A DNA stretch of 64,000 nt from Natrialba sp. SSL1. Its GTDB lineage: Archaea; Halobacteriota; Halobacteria; Halobacteriales; Natrialbaceae. The stretch spans positions 124,001-188,000 of the forward strand of contig NZ_MASN01000030.1 of the NCBI RefSeq assembly GCF_001861355.1, written 5' to 3'. Shown one piece after another: positions 41,791 to 49,816 of the stretch. Positions within the stretch are counted from its first letter, which is position 1, and each line of letters begins with the position of its first letter. The notes under the pieces were generated by a model. The model was given only the letters and a program-made list of their open reading frames with translations. It did no database searches and was not told where the DNA came from. The translations under genes and the position numbers were made by a program.

Positions 41791-43051
41791 GTTGGGTTTT
41801 GTGAGTCCGGTAATTCGTCGTATTACCGTCGAGCTTCGTCTTCTCGCGCCACGCGATGTTCACCGACGCATTCCGGTCAGCGTGATCTTGCGCCAGATTA
41901 CACTTGTCGTTCGTACAGCGGAACCGCCGTCCTTGCCGATACCCACGCTCACCACAGCACGAACACGTCTTCGAGTTGTAGTAGGCATCAACCGTGTCCG
42001 TAGGAACCTCCCGCCATGTCGCCTTGTACGAGACGAACGTCTCGAACTTGTGAAACGGCAGTTTGTGCAATCGGCGGTTCATATACGCCCCGTACTTGAT
42101 TTCGTCGCGGATGCCGCTCATATCCTCGAACACGATAACCGGATTCGAGAACTGCGCTGCGAACTCCACGACAGCACGGGAAAGTCGATGCAACACCCAC
42201 TCGGTGAACCGCTCCTCCTTGTCACCGAGTCTATGGTGGATGCTCGTTTTGCCGTGTTCTTGACAGCGAGTGGTGATAGTGTGGTAGCGTTGGCGTTCCT
42301 GCTTGACTCGTCCGTAATCGAGGGCGAGTGTACCTTTCGTCTGCATCGTCTCGCGGTCAAGGGCGGTGAGTGCGACGTTGCGCTCGTTGATGTCCACGCC
42401 GATCACAGTATCGGCGGTGTCGGGTTCGGGTACGTCGAACTCGCGTGTAACCGTGACGTGTAGGTAGTACACGCCATCGCGGTATCTCGAAGTGCGGGAG
42501 CACTTCGACGACTCGTCGAAAATCTTTGATTTTCGAGACAGGAGTTCGGCCTGTCCTATATCCACCTCATTCGACGTGAGGGCGTCTCGAAGTTCGTCCA
42601 TTGCGTCCGGCTCACCGCGAAGATGGCCCTTCACCTTCTTGTAGGGTTTCGGGCTGATGCGGAACTGGACGCGGTTCGTGTTGTCGTTCACGGTGAGGCG
42701 GTAGCCTTCCGTGTGCGCCATCACAAGCGGGTAGGCACTAGATTTGTCCGTACTCGGCGGCGTCGGCTTCCCTCGGTCGGGGTCGTCTTGATTCTCCCAC
42801 CAGTCTTTGAGTGATTGGTAGGAGTCCCATGTTTGGAGGGCTTTGCCGACGACCGCGCACTTGTTGTTCCGTAGGAAGTCGTCGCGGTCAACCTCCTTCT
42901 GTATCTCGGTGCGATTGTCCCCTTGTTGTTTGAGGCGGATGGTTTGGTTGAAGATTTCGCGTGAGGCGAGGCGGGCGTCGTGAAGCCACGATCGTTCACC
43001 AGACGCTATGTGGAGCCGCGTCTGGATCGTCTTCGTGGCTTCTTCACCCAT
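41693..43051 (-). CDS. tnpB: TnpB RNA-guided nuclease (IS200/IS605 OrfB)
   Basis: This is a 452-aa protein. The split RuvC-like nuclease has Asp in VIGVDINERNVAL, Glu in VIVFEDMSGIRDE and Asp in DHADRNASVNIAW. The zinc ribbon is CSCCGERGYRQGRRFRC and NDKC. All catalytic residues are present, so it should cut DNA next to the element's target-adjacent motif under omega RNA guidance. Two palindromic stretches are built into the frame at 42488-42535. The ATG at 43051 is preferred to the upstream frame to 43120. It is divergent from tnpA. Confidence 0.92.
   Translation of the reverse strand: MGEEATKTIQTRLHIASGERSWLHDARLASREIFNQTIRLKQQGDNRTEIQKEVDRDDFLRNNKCAVVGKALQTWDSYQSLKDWWENQDDPDRGKPTPPSTDKSSAYPLVMAHTEGYRLTVNDNTNRVQFRISPKPYKKVKGHLRGEPDAMDELRDALTSNEVDIGQAELLSRKSKIFDESSKCSRTSRYRDGVYYLHVTVTREFDVPEPDTADTVIGVDINERNVALTALDRETMQTKGTLALDYGRVKQERQRYHTITTRCQEHGKTSIHHRLGDKEERFTEWVLHRLSRAVVEFAAQFSNPVIVFEDMSGIRDEIKYGAYMNRRLHKLPFHKFETFVSYKATWREVPTDTVDAYYNSKTCSCCGERGYRQGRRFRCTNDKCNLAQDHADRNASVNIAWREKTKLDGNTTNYRTHKTQPQVRVVRLSGSGRVSRPTSSRFLAEQGVLAHG
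42488..42535. repeat. Two adjacent palindromes inside tnpB
   Basis: CGAAGTGC-GGGA-GCACTTCG (42488-42507) and CGAAAATC-TTT-GATTTTCG (42517-42535) are perfect hairpins side by side within the coding sequence. They encode part of the region LSRKSKIFDESSKCSRTSRY. The second has the same core (AAATC-TTT-GATTT) as a hairpin in the element end at 43533-43549. Confidence 0.85.
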
Positions 43052-43095
43052 GCATTGACAATCGTCCCAGATTATCATAAATGTAGGGATTAGGG

Positions 43096-43503
43096 ATGGA
43101 AGAGTACCGCAGTCACGCACATTCGGTTAGTTCCTGTAAATATCATTTTGTCTGGTGTCCCAAGTACCGACACCCGGTTCTCAACGTGGTTGAAGACGAT
43201 ATACGAGAGTTGTTTGATGAGACTTCCGACCACTTCGGGCACAAAATTCTGGCGTTGGAGATTGCAGACGACCACGTACACCTGTTCGTCCAGTGCGACC
43301 CAAAACACAGTCCAGCCGACCTCGCCCGGCAGTTCAAGTCGTACTCGGGTAAGCACTTGCTGGAGCGGTATCCCGAGATTCAGGAGTCGTATTTCTGGGG
43401 TGGCGGATTTTGGAAGGTTGGGTACTATGTGGGAACGACAGGTTCGGTGTCGGAGGAAGTGGTTGAACGGTATATCGAAGAGGCGGAACACGCGCCGGAG
43501 TGA
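43096..43503 (+). CDS. tnpA: TnpA Y1 HUH transposase (IS200 type)
   Basis: This 135-aa protein has the HUH pair in DDHVHLFVQCD (His-x-His), the N-terminal KYHFVWCPKYRHPVL of the family and the nucleophile Tyr in FWKVGYYVGTTG, followed by EEVVERYIEEAE. Complete and of normal length. It cuts and joins single-stranded DNA at the hairpin ends of the element. Confidence 0.93.
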   Translation: MEEYRSHAHSVSSCKYHFVWCPKYRHPVLNVVEDDIRELFDETSDHFGHKILALEIADDHVHLFVQCDPKHSPADLARQFKSYSGKHLLERYPEIQESYFWGGGFWKVGYYVGTTGSVSEEVVERYIEEAEHAPE

Positions 43504-43513
43504 CGCGCTTCAA

Positions 43514-43585
43514 CCCCGCCCACGGTGTTGACGCAAATCAAAGATTTGCGAAAGCCGAAAACCTGCGGTTTTCGGAAGGGCGGGG
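43514..43585. other. Left-end compound hairpin of the IS200/IS605 element
   Basis: Outer arms CCCCGCCC (43514-43521) and GGGCGGGG (43578-43585) enclose two perfect hairpins: GCAAATC-AAA-GATTTGC (43533-43549) and CCGAAAACC-TGC-GGTTTTCGG (43555-43575). Together they can fold as a three-way junction. The arms alone match the simple end hairpin at 16464-16498, so the inner hairpins look like additions. Confidence 0.8.
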
Positions 43586-43745
43586 AACTCGCGCTGCTTT
43601 TCGTTTAGATATTTGCGAGAGATATCTACACAACCCCGCTCCGCTTGGCAGAGGCCGTCTGAACCGGAGGTGGCTATTGGGTACGAGTTCAGTTTCGGCC
43701 TCTAAACCAGAGTCGTTGCCGTCGGGAGAGCCGATTCGGTTTCGG

Positions 43746-44528
43746 TTAGAACTCACAGCGATCGTTCTCGACACACTGATCTACCCACGCGGGCGTCTCG
43801 ATGTCATCAATAGTGGGATCGGGGTCGTACTCGTATCGTACGTCTATCGTCGTTGTTTCGCCTAATCGAAGCAGAGATTCCCCGTACGATGACGCATTGG
43901 TCAGCTGATACCGCAGGGACGCTTCTCGTAAGACCCCTGTTTCTGTGTCGACGCTGAGTTCACCCGCCTCTGGAGTGGCATGCATCGTCTCTGTATTCAC
44001 CGTGGTCCACGTCGACGACGGCACGTAGACCGTCCGGTCGTCCTGCTCGTTGCCCTGCTCGTACTCCAGGTTCTGCAGGTGGTGACTGGTCTGTGTGCGT
44101 ACGAAAGTCATATCCGAGGAGTCTACGGTTCCGTTCTCTTCGGTTATCCGGACGACCCTGTCCTGGTGCTCTCCGAAGTGTCTCTCCTCCGCGTCGGTTG
44201 ACCCGATCGACTCTATCCAGGCCTCGTCGGTGGCGTTGGTCTCATACTTCGTGTAGATCGTTCCGTCGTCGTAGACGTGTTCGATGGTCCTGTTTCCGTA
44301 CTCAAACGTAAGGTGTGCGTCGTCGTCAGCGAGGACCGTCCCCTCGTGTGCGACTAGTACCCCATCGTTCTCCGCCGATATTTCTCCCGAGGTGATGTAC
44401 GACTCGGACTCACCAAGCTCCACCGGGCTATCTGTCGAATCAACGCTCAAAGGGAGCAAAAACATGGATGTGACCCCAATGAACGCCAGTACGATTGCCA
44501 CAGTTCCGACCAAAGCCCGACGGTTCAT
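43746..44528 (-). CDS. Exported or membrane-anchored protein of unknown function
   Basis: This 260-aa protein starts MNRRALVGTVAIVLAFIGVT, a signal or anchor. The remainder is acidic with alternating strands (VLVAHEGTVLADDDAHLTFE; TIEHVYDDGTIYTKYETNAT; YVPSSTWTTVNTETM; GELSVDTETGVLREASLRYQ), reminiscent of LolA-like beta sheets seen in several haloarchaeal surface proteins. Two cysteines near the C-terminus (DQCVENDRC) may pair. Start chosen at 44528 because TTAATAG is about 26 bp upstream; the extension to 44567 is excluded. Confidence 0.7.
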   Translation of the reverse strand: MNRRALVGTVAIVLAFIGVTSMFLLPLSVDSTDSPVELGESESYITSGEISAENDGVLVAHEGTVLADDDAHLTFEYGNRTIEHVYDDGTIYTKYETNATDEAWIESIGSTDAEERHFGEHQDRVVRITEENGTVDSSDMTFVRTQTSHHLQNLEYEQGNEQDDRTVYVPSSTWTTVNTETMHATPEAGELSVDTETGVLREASLRYQLTNASSYGESLLRLGETTTIDVRYEYDPDPTIDDIETPAWVDQCVENDRCEF

Positions 44529-44671
44529 ATCTGTGTAGTTATTATAGGATACTATTAATTTTCTCAAGAACTGTATAGTTCAGCGGCCTTGAAAAACGAG
44601 CAGGTCGTGGTGATCGAATATTGGGTACGATGTCCAGTCAAATCTATCCGACGAGCCTTTGCTTTGCCCGC

Positions 44672-45379
44672 TCACAGAGCCGTCCGTTCGTCGGGTTCTG
44701 GATCGGTCCCGTTCCCGCCTCCGCTCTGACGGCCAGGATTCGGAGTCGACTCGTCGCCGAGCAACGCTGTCGCCAACGAGCCGACGATCCGCGCAACACC
44801 GTTCGTCACGTGCAAGAAACTTAATCCCAGCACGATCCCCAGCGGCACCGCAAGCAGTGACTCGGCGAGTGTGTCGATCTCCCAGCCCAGCACGACGGTC
44901 GAACTCGAGAGCGGTGCAAACACGAGTGCGAGCGAGACGAAGCCACCGAGTATGACCAGAAAGAGGACGACGAGGGCGAGAAACGACCGCAGAACGAGAA
45001 AGCCAACCCCCTTCCAGGTAACCTCTGAGATGATAATCTCCTTCAGCGAGCCGAGAACACCGGCCTCAGTCCCGCGTATCGGTCCGCCGCCCGGCCGTTG
45101 GATCTCCGTTCCAAGCAAGCGGTTGGCGAGCAGACGCTCGAGTTCGGCGAGGTATCGCGACCCGACGATAGTACCAAGCAGGATTGGAATCCCAACGAGC
45201 ATGAACGCGAGGATGAGTCCGCCAAAGAAGCCGAGCATGAGTCCGAACTGGTAGGCAATGCCGATCGGAATCGCCAGCAGGAGGTAGGCGAGGTTGCGGT
45301 AGGTCTGACGCTCAGTGGCGACGCCGACGAACGAGCGAAGTCGGTTTGCTCCGCCCCGGTGCGGGGCGTGATTACTCAT
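44672..45379 (-). CDS. Membrane protein with putative sensor domain
   Basis: This is a 235-aa protein. After MSNHAPHRGGANRLRSFVGV come paired hydrophobic helices (NLAYLLLAIPIGIAYQFGLM; GLILAFMLVGIPILLGTIVG), a soluble loop (LERLLANRLLGTEIQRPGGG to TWKGVGFLV) and more helices (FLALVVLFLVILGGFVSLAL; LAESLLAVPLGIVLGLSF). This pattern fits the putative sensor domain (PF13796-like) that in other proteins precedes histidine kinases. Here no kinase follows, so it stands alone. The signal is unknown. Confidence 0.72.
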   Translation of the reverse strand: MSNHAPHRGGANRLRSFVGVATERQTYRNLAYLLLAIPIGIAYQFGLMLGFFGGLILAFMLVGIPILLGTIVGSRYLAELERLLANRLLGTEIQRPGGGPIRGTEAGVLGSLKEIIISEVTWKGVGFLVLRSFLALVVLFLVILGGFVSLALVFAPLSSSTVVLGWEIDTLAESLLAVPLGIVLGLSFLHVTNGVARIVGSLATALLGDESTPNPGRQSGGGNGTDPEPDERTAL

Positions 45380-45416
45380 GTGAGACGATTCGATGAACAG
45401 TCCCAAAAACGTTCGT

Positions 45417-45494
45417 CCGTTGTCCGTTTCCTGTTGCCTGCTGTCTGTTGCCAGTTGCTTGTTTCCTGTTGTCAGTTGCCTGTTGTCCGTTGGT
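45417..45494. repeat. Degenerate GTTGCC/TGTTGTC repeat tract
   Basis: The 78 bp between the NRAMP-like gene and the sensor-like gene are a pile of related words (GTTGTCCGTTTCCTGTTGCC, TGTTGCCAGTTGC, CTGTTGTCAGTTGCC, TGTTGTCCGTTGG). Period is about 10-21 bp and irregular. It is almost free of A on the plus strand. Confidence 0.7.
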
Positions 45495-46856
45495 TCAGTA
45501 CCGTTCGCGAACGTATCGGACTGCAAGACCACACATCGCAAGCCCCATTGCGACCGCGAAGGCGACGACGAACAGCGAGGACAGTTCGCCGTTCATTGCG
45601 CCAGGGAGTTCCTCTTGGACGAACTCGGCAGCGAGAACGGTCGCGATACCGAAGAGAACGATACCGCCGAGGTTCTCGAGCCACGAGTTCGTCTCCGGGA
45701 CGACATCGGGATCGTTGAGCAGGTAGAGGATCACGGCGAGTGCGAACGGCGTGCCGACGAGGCCGAACGCGAGCATGATTACGAGCAACTGGAAGAACGC
45801 GCCCTCGAGGAACACGCCGACTGCGGAGGCGAGTGCGACGACGACGATAGCGGCCCGGTAGCGTGGGTCCGCGACGGACTGCTCCCAGCCGAGTTTGTCC
45901 GCGAGGAGGTACGGCGGGACGATCGTGTTCCCGCCGAGCGTCGAGACGGCCGCACCGAGCAGTCCCAGCAGGAACACCCACATCGCGTGCTCGCCGGCGA
46001 TTGGACCGAGCGCTTCTGCGGCCTGAATTTCGTCGATCGTCGCCGGATCGAGGCCGCTCTCGGGGAGGACGCTCGCTGCGACGAGGAAAACGGCGAGGCT
46101 GAAGACACCGAACGCGACGAGCATCGAGCTCACGACGTCGAAGAGAGCGATGTCCCGATCGGCTTCCGTCCAGCCGCGAGTCCGCATCGTATAGCTCTGC
46201 ATCGTCAGTAAGGTGATGTGGACCGCACCGCCGAGAACGCCAGCAGCGACGACAGCGCCGCCGACACCGGGCAGTTCGGGGACGAGCCCGGTCGCTGCTG
46301 CGGTGGGATCGACCGGCACCACGAACAGCGAGGCGACGAACGCCAGGACGACACACGAAACGAGCACCTTGGCCCCGATTTCGGCGACGCGGTAGCCGCC
46401 GCCTGCGAGCCCGAGTGCGAGAATAATCGCCCAGAGAACGCCCCAGATCCGCGGATCAGCGAGCGCTGCAATGCCTGCGCTCGCGACCATCGTCGCGCTG
46501 ACGTCCGCGAGCGTTTTCATGATCACGAGCTGTGCGAGCCCCGCCGCGAGGACGACATCGATTACGAGTACCCAGGCCCAGAACGAGCCGAGGTGGTCTT
46601 CGACGACGGAAACGATCCCCGCCTCGGTGAGCAGCCCCAGTCGCATCGCGAGGTACTGGCCAACAGTGCCAAGAACTGCTGCGAGAACGACGACCCACAG
46701 TAGCGTGTAGCCGTAGCCCGCGCCAGCAGCCAGCAAACTGACCATCGTCGCCGGTCCGGCTGCGATCGCACCCGCGAGCCACGTCGGTCCCAACCGTCTC
46801 ACGAACGACTCGATCCGCCCGACCGCCCAGCCGGTCGACTCCGTCTCGGTTGCCAT
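45495..46856 (-). CDS. NRAMP-like transporter with altered metal motifs
   Basis: This 453-aa protein has about 11 transmembrane helices. GPTWLAGAIAAGPATMVSLL corresponds to TM1 of NRAMP metal carriers, but the metal-binding DPGN is replaced by GPAT. In TM6 the usual MPHN becomes VHIT in GGAVHITLLTMQSYT. The overall pattern, GAGYGYTLLW and the order of helices keep the family likeness. It may carry a different ion or solute. The gene is in an operon-like order with the sensor-like gene downstream. The start at 46856 fits the beginning of the family domain. Confidence 0.82.
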   Translation of the reverse strand: MATETESTGWAVGRIESFVRRLGPTWLAGAIAAGPATMVSLLAAGAGYGYTLLWVVVLAAVLGTVGQYLAMRLGLLTEAGIVSVVEDHLGSFWAWVLVIDVVLAAGLAQLVIMKTLADVSATMVASAGIAALADPRIWGVLWAIILALGLAGGGYRVAEIGAKVLVSCVVLAFVASLFVVPVDPTAAATGLVPELPGVGGAVVAAGVLGGAVHITLLTMQSYTMRTRGWTEADRDIALFDVVSSMLVAFGVFSLAVFLVAASVLPESGLDPATIDEIQAAEALGPIAGEHAMWVFLLGLLGAAVSTLGGNTIVPPYLLADKLGWEQSVADPRYRAAIVVVALASAVGVFLEGAFFQLLVIMLAFGLVGTPFALAVILYLLNDPDVVPETNSWLENLGGIVLFGIATVLAAEFVQEELPGAMNGELSSLFVVAFAVAMGLAMCGLAVRYVRERY

Positions 46857-46942
46857 CGGCCGTGCTTGCCAACTGAGGCATATAACTCCGTGGTATCGGC
46901 GTGTAAAATGGCGATTAGTTGACCATACCACTTCCGTTTCTC

Positions 46943-47284
46943 TTAGTCCGATTGCCAGTTCGGATTCTCGCGTGGCGGGCTGAAAATGTCGATCCCACGA
47001 ACAGTTTCGTCGCCGCGATTTTCGGCTGCGTGGGGCTGATCGCCCGGCAGCGCGTAGGAATCGCCGGGGCCGCAGACGATTTCCTCGTCGTCGGTCAGGA
47101 ACGTCAGTTCGCCCTCGTAGATGAAGCCCGTCTGTTCGTGTGGATGGCTGTGCTCCTCGACAGTTGCGCCGGATTCGATCTCGAAATGCTGGACGTTCAT
47201 CGACTCGGAACCGGCCATCAGTGCCAGGTGAACGCCGTCTGCGGCTTCGGACGCGTCGGTCTCCGCCAGGGATACGTGCTCCAT
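46943..47284 (-). CDS. Small cupin protein
   Basis: This 113-aa cupin has GATVEEHSHPHEQTGFIYEG (His, His, Gln/Glu cluster) and GDSYALPGDQPHAAENRGDE, so both metal motifs are present. FDIFSPPRENP closes the barrel. It may be a stand-alone metal enzyme or sensor. An inverted repeat (47291-47309) lies exactly in front of its start, suggesting its own regulation. Confidence 0.82.
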   Translation of the reverse strand: MEHVSLAETDASEAADGVHLALMAGSESMNVQHFEIESGATVEEHSHPHEQTGFIYEGELTFLTDDEEIVCGPGDSYALPGDQPHAAENRGDETVRGIDIFSPPRENPNWQSD

Positions 47285-47290
47285 ACGCCT

Positions 47291-47309
47291 TGCACTCGGT
47301 TCGAGTGCA
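47291..47309 (-). promoter_or_regulatory. Candidate operator before the cupin gene
   Basis: TGCACTCG-GTT-CGAGTGCA is a perfect 8-bp inverted repeat with a 3-base centre, 7 bp upstream of the ATG. It lies where a leaderless transcript would start, next to a weak TATA-like ATCTATGC, so a bound repressor would block initiation. Confidence 0.5.
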
Positions 47310-47417
47310 TAGATTGTGGGGTCGGTGCAAACTGTGGGACCACGGGTGTAATTGGTTCGGTCCAACGCGACGGTCGCGGCGACACCACCACTGCCACCCT
47401 GCCTAGTTGGCCTCGTT

Positions 47418-47426
47418 CCTTTTACT
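47418..47426 (+). promoter_or_regulatory. TATA box of the pseudo-receiver/GAF gene
   Basis: CCTTTTACT is centred about 27 bp before the ATG at 47450. Confidence 0.55.
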
Positions 47427-47449
47427 GATACTGTCCATCGCACTGAACC

Positions 47450-48406
47450 ATGACTCGCACAGTTCTTTGTGTCGATTCGACAGCGCGCGTCTCGTCCGTC
47501 GCGACCGCGATCGAAGCGGACGACTCGCTCACTGCCCTCGAGGCGACATCGGTTGCCGATGCAGTCGAACAGCTCGAAACCGAGCCAGTCGTTTGTGTCG
47601 TCACTGCCTACGACCTGTCCGACGGTACTGGCCTCGATATCGTCGACGCGATCCGTCAAGCGTCGCCACAGACACCGTGTGTCCTCTTCACTGACGTTTC
47701 GCCAGGCGATATCGAAACCGCGTCGTTCGAGGAACTCATCGTCGAATACCTCAACCGCGACCTGCCGGACGCAGACGACCGACTGTCGTTCATCGTGAAC
47801 GACATCATCGACCACAGCGCACAGGTCGGCTTCCTCGCACCAGACGATGAAGACCAGCGCCTCGAGACGCTCGCGCAGTACGACATCGACACGCTCCCCA
47901 TCGAGGAAAGCTTCGACCGGCTGACCGACCTCATCGCCGACCACTTCGGCGCCGCGGTCGCGTTCATCGGCCTCATCGAGGAGGACGAAGAGAACTTCCT
48001 CGCCTGTACCGGCGCTGACTGGGACTCGCTGACCCGCGAAGACACGATGTGCACCCACAGCATGCTTCAGGAAGACGTCATGGTCGTCGAGGACATCGCC
48101 GACGACAAGCGATTCAACAAGAACGAACAACTCGAGAACCTCGGTATCGTCTCCTACGCCGGCGCGAACATGACCGCCCCCAACGGACAGGTGATCGGTC
48201 AGGTCTGTGTGCTCGACCACGAACCCCGTGACTACTCCGCGAGCGAGCAGGACACGCTCGGTCAGTACGCCGAGACGGCGATGGAGATACTCGAGTTGCG
48301 CCAGTCGTTGCGGGATGAGCGCGTGAGTGAGGATGAAGTGGCCGAGACGGACGCACACCCAGAAACAAAGTCTGCAGCCGAGACCGAACTGGAGGCAGAA
48401 CAATGA
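47450..48406 (+). CDS. Pseudo-receiver plus GAF domain protein
   Basis: This is a 318-aa protein. Residues 1-115 are receiver-like (TVLCVDSTARVSSVATAIEA; PCVLFTDVSP; LIVEYLNRDLP), but the phosphorylated Asp is replaced: the site reads CVVTAYDLSDGTGLDIV where CVVTDYxL is expected. A GAF domain spans about 140-290 (GAAVAFIGLIEEDEENFLA; YAGANMTAPNGQVIGQVCVLD). It has no output domain, so the next gene, overlapping by four bases, is the likely partner. Confidence 0.85.
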   Translation: MTRTVLCVDSTARVSSVATAIEADDSLTALEATSVADAVEQLETEPVVCVVTAYDLSDGTGLDIVDAIRQASPQTPCVLFTDVSPGDIETASFEELIVEYLNRDLPDADDRLSFIVNDIIDHSAQVGFLAPDDEDQRLETLAQYDIDTLPIEESFDRLTDLIADHFGAAVAFIGLIEEDEENFLACTGADWDSLTREDTMCTHSMLQEDVMVVEDIADDKRFNKNEQLENLGIVSYAGANMTAPNGQVIGQVCVLDHEPRDYSASEQDTLGQYAETAMEILELRQSLRDERVSEDEVAETDAHPETKSAAETELEAEQ

Positions 48407-49056
48407 GCGCCACGTCGCAGCAGTTCGCCGTCGACGCGGACCCAATCAGCGACATCGAGAGCGGAACCTCGATCCTGTTGACAGGTGACGACAGTGCGAC
48501 GCTCGCGTCCGTGTTCGCTAAACTCGTTGCCGCTGGTGAGGACGAACAGAGCGTCATCCTCGAGACGGAACGCTCCGGTGGCGCGATTCGCCGGACGTTG
48601 AATCAGACGACGATGGGTGCAGGGAGTCGCTCGTCGATCCTGGCCTGTGAAGGGCGTGAAAGCGACGATGGCATTACTGTTGTCGACGACCCGGCGGATC
48701 TGACCGGGATGGGGATGCAACTCTCCAGTCTGGTCACCACGTCACAGCAGTCCGTTGAGCGCTTCCGGACGGGAATCTACCTGTGTTCGACGATCTGTGA
48801 CGAAGCCGAGGACGCCCGCTCCGTCTACCGGTTTCTCAACAGCAACTTCCTCACCGAACTCCGCCGGGGTGAGGGGATCGGTGTCTGTGCGTTCGATACG
48901 GATACGGACCTCGAGACGGACGTGAACAGCATGCTCACCGGGATGGAAACCTCGTTTACCGCACGAATCGACGTGGAGAAGACCGGGTTCAAAGAGGCAC
49001 AGCTCACGGTTTCAGGACTCTCGGCTGTCGGCGAGACGGTCGATATTTCGCTGTAG
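48403..49056 (+). CDS. KaiC/RecA-like haloarchaeal protein without a Walker A motif
   Basis: This is a 217-aa protein. GTSILLTGDDSATLASVFAK stands where a RecA/KaiC fold has its Walker A, but the GxxxxGKS/T is missing. LVAAGEDEQSVILETERSGG and the strand GIYLCSTIC follow the KaiC order. I recognise this as a haloarchaeal family (DUF7504-type, from memory) often found beside response-regulator-like genes. It overlaps the preceding gene by ATGA and is surely co-translated. It is probably a non-catalytic signalling partner. Confidence 0.7.
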   Translation: MSATSQQFAVDADPISDIESGTSILLTGDDSATLASVFAKLVAAGEDEQSVILETERSGGAIRRTLNQTTMGAGSRSSILACEGRESDDGITVVDDPADLTGMGMQLSSLVTTSQQSVERFRTGIYLCSTICDEAEDARSVYRFLNSNFLTELRRGEGIGVCAFDTDTDLETDVNSMLTGMETSFTARIDVEKTGFKEAQLTVSGLSAVGETVDISL

Positions 49057-49200
49057 CCTGCCTGCTATCTCGCTCGTTCCAGACCGCAAGCGTCACCTTG
49101 TCCCCTCATTTCGTGTCCAGGTCTGCAACGGGACTACCACCACCAGCGTCCGTCCACGTCCGAACGTTCAACTATCCACCACCCCTTCTCCCGAACACGA

Positions 49201-49725
49201 ATGTACGCCGTCGTCGGCTGTAGCGAGTGCTCGAATCTCTGGATCATCGAAGGCCGCTCCGAAACCACACAATGTCCCCGCTGTGGTGCCCGTCGCCCCT
49301 ACGAGCGCCGCAAGAAATTCGTCGAAACCGACGACGCCAACCACGCCCGCGAGGTTCGCGCCTCGATGCTCGCGAACCGTCAGGGACAGGGCGAGGCTTT
49401 CGCCGACCTCGACTCATTCGAGGCACTCGAGTCCGACGTCGCAGACGGGGTGGTCGACGACACGGAGTACCTCGAGGAGTCCGGCCTCGACGTTGACGAG
49501 GTCGAGGCGGCCGGTGACCGCGACCCACGCGGGTCCACACGCAGCGGGAGCAAGAAGGAAATCGTCGAGCGGGCGCTGGCCGAACTCGACGCGCCGACCG
49601 AGGACGAAGTCATCTCCTACGCCGGCGAGCGCGGGGTCTCGGCTGACTACGTTCGGCGGGCACTCGAGAAGCTCACGAGACAGGGAACGGTGAGCGAGAG
49701 TCGGGGAGAGTATCGGTTGCTCTGA
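49201..49725 (+). CDS. Zinc-ribbon and winged-helix protein (DUF5817-like)
   Basis: This 174-aa protein starts MYAVVGCSECSNLWIIEGRS and then CPRCGARRPYERRKKF, a CxxC-CxxC zinc ribbon. After an acidic middle, residues 115-174 form a winged helix (SKKEIVERALAELDAPTEDE; YVRRALEKLTRQGTVSE). I associate the N-terminal part with DUF5817, common in haloarchaea. It is probably a nucleic-acid-binding factor. A TATA-like CAACTATCC lies about 28 bp upstream. Confidence 0.8.
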   Translation: MYAVVGCSECSNLWIIEGRSETTQCPRCGARRPYERRKKFVETDDANHAREVRASMLANRQGQGEAFADLDSFEALESDVADGVVDDTEYLEESGLDVDEVEAAGDRDPRGSTRSGSKKEIVERALAELDAPTEDEVISYAGERGVSADYVRRALEKLTRQGTVSESRGEYRLL

Positions 49726-49816
49726 GGGCTGGCGAACGGTCTAACTGGGAGACGCTGCTTGCCAGACTGGAACGGCAAGGCTTTCGTTCGGGCGCGAAAA
49801 CGTCAGCGCAGACCCA

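Larger units (their letters stand above)
41648..43590. mobile_element. IS200/IS605-family insertion sequence with divergent tnpA and tnpB
   Basis: The element holds tnpB (minus) and tnpA (plus), starts separated by 44 bp. The tnpB-side end (about 41648) has a hairpin and the word GTTGTTTAC on the minus strand; the tnpA-side end (about 43590) has a nested hairpin structure. There are no terminal inverted repeats and no target duplication, as expected for Y1 HUH elements that move as single-stranded circles. Boundaries are estimates, good to about 15 bp on the left and less on the right. Both genes look intact. Confidence 0.8.
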
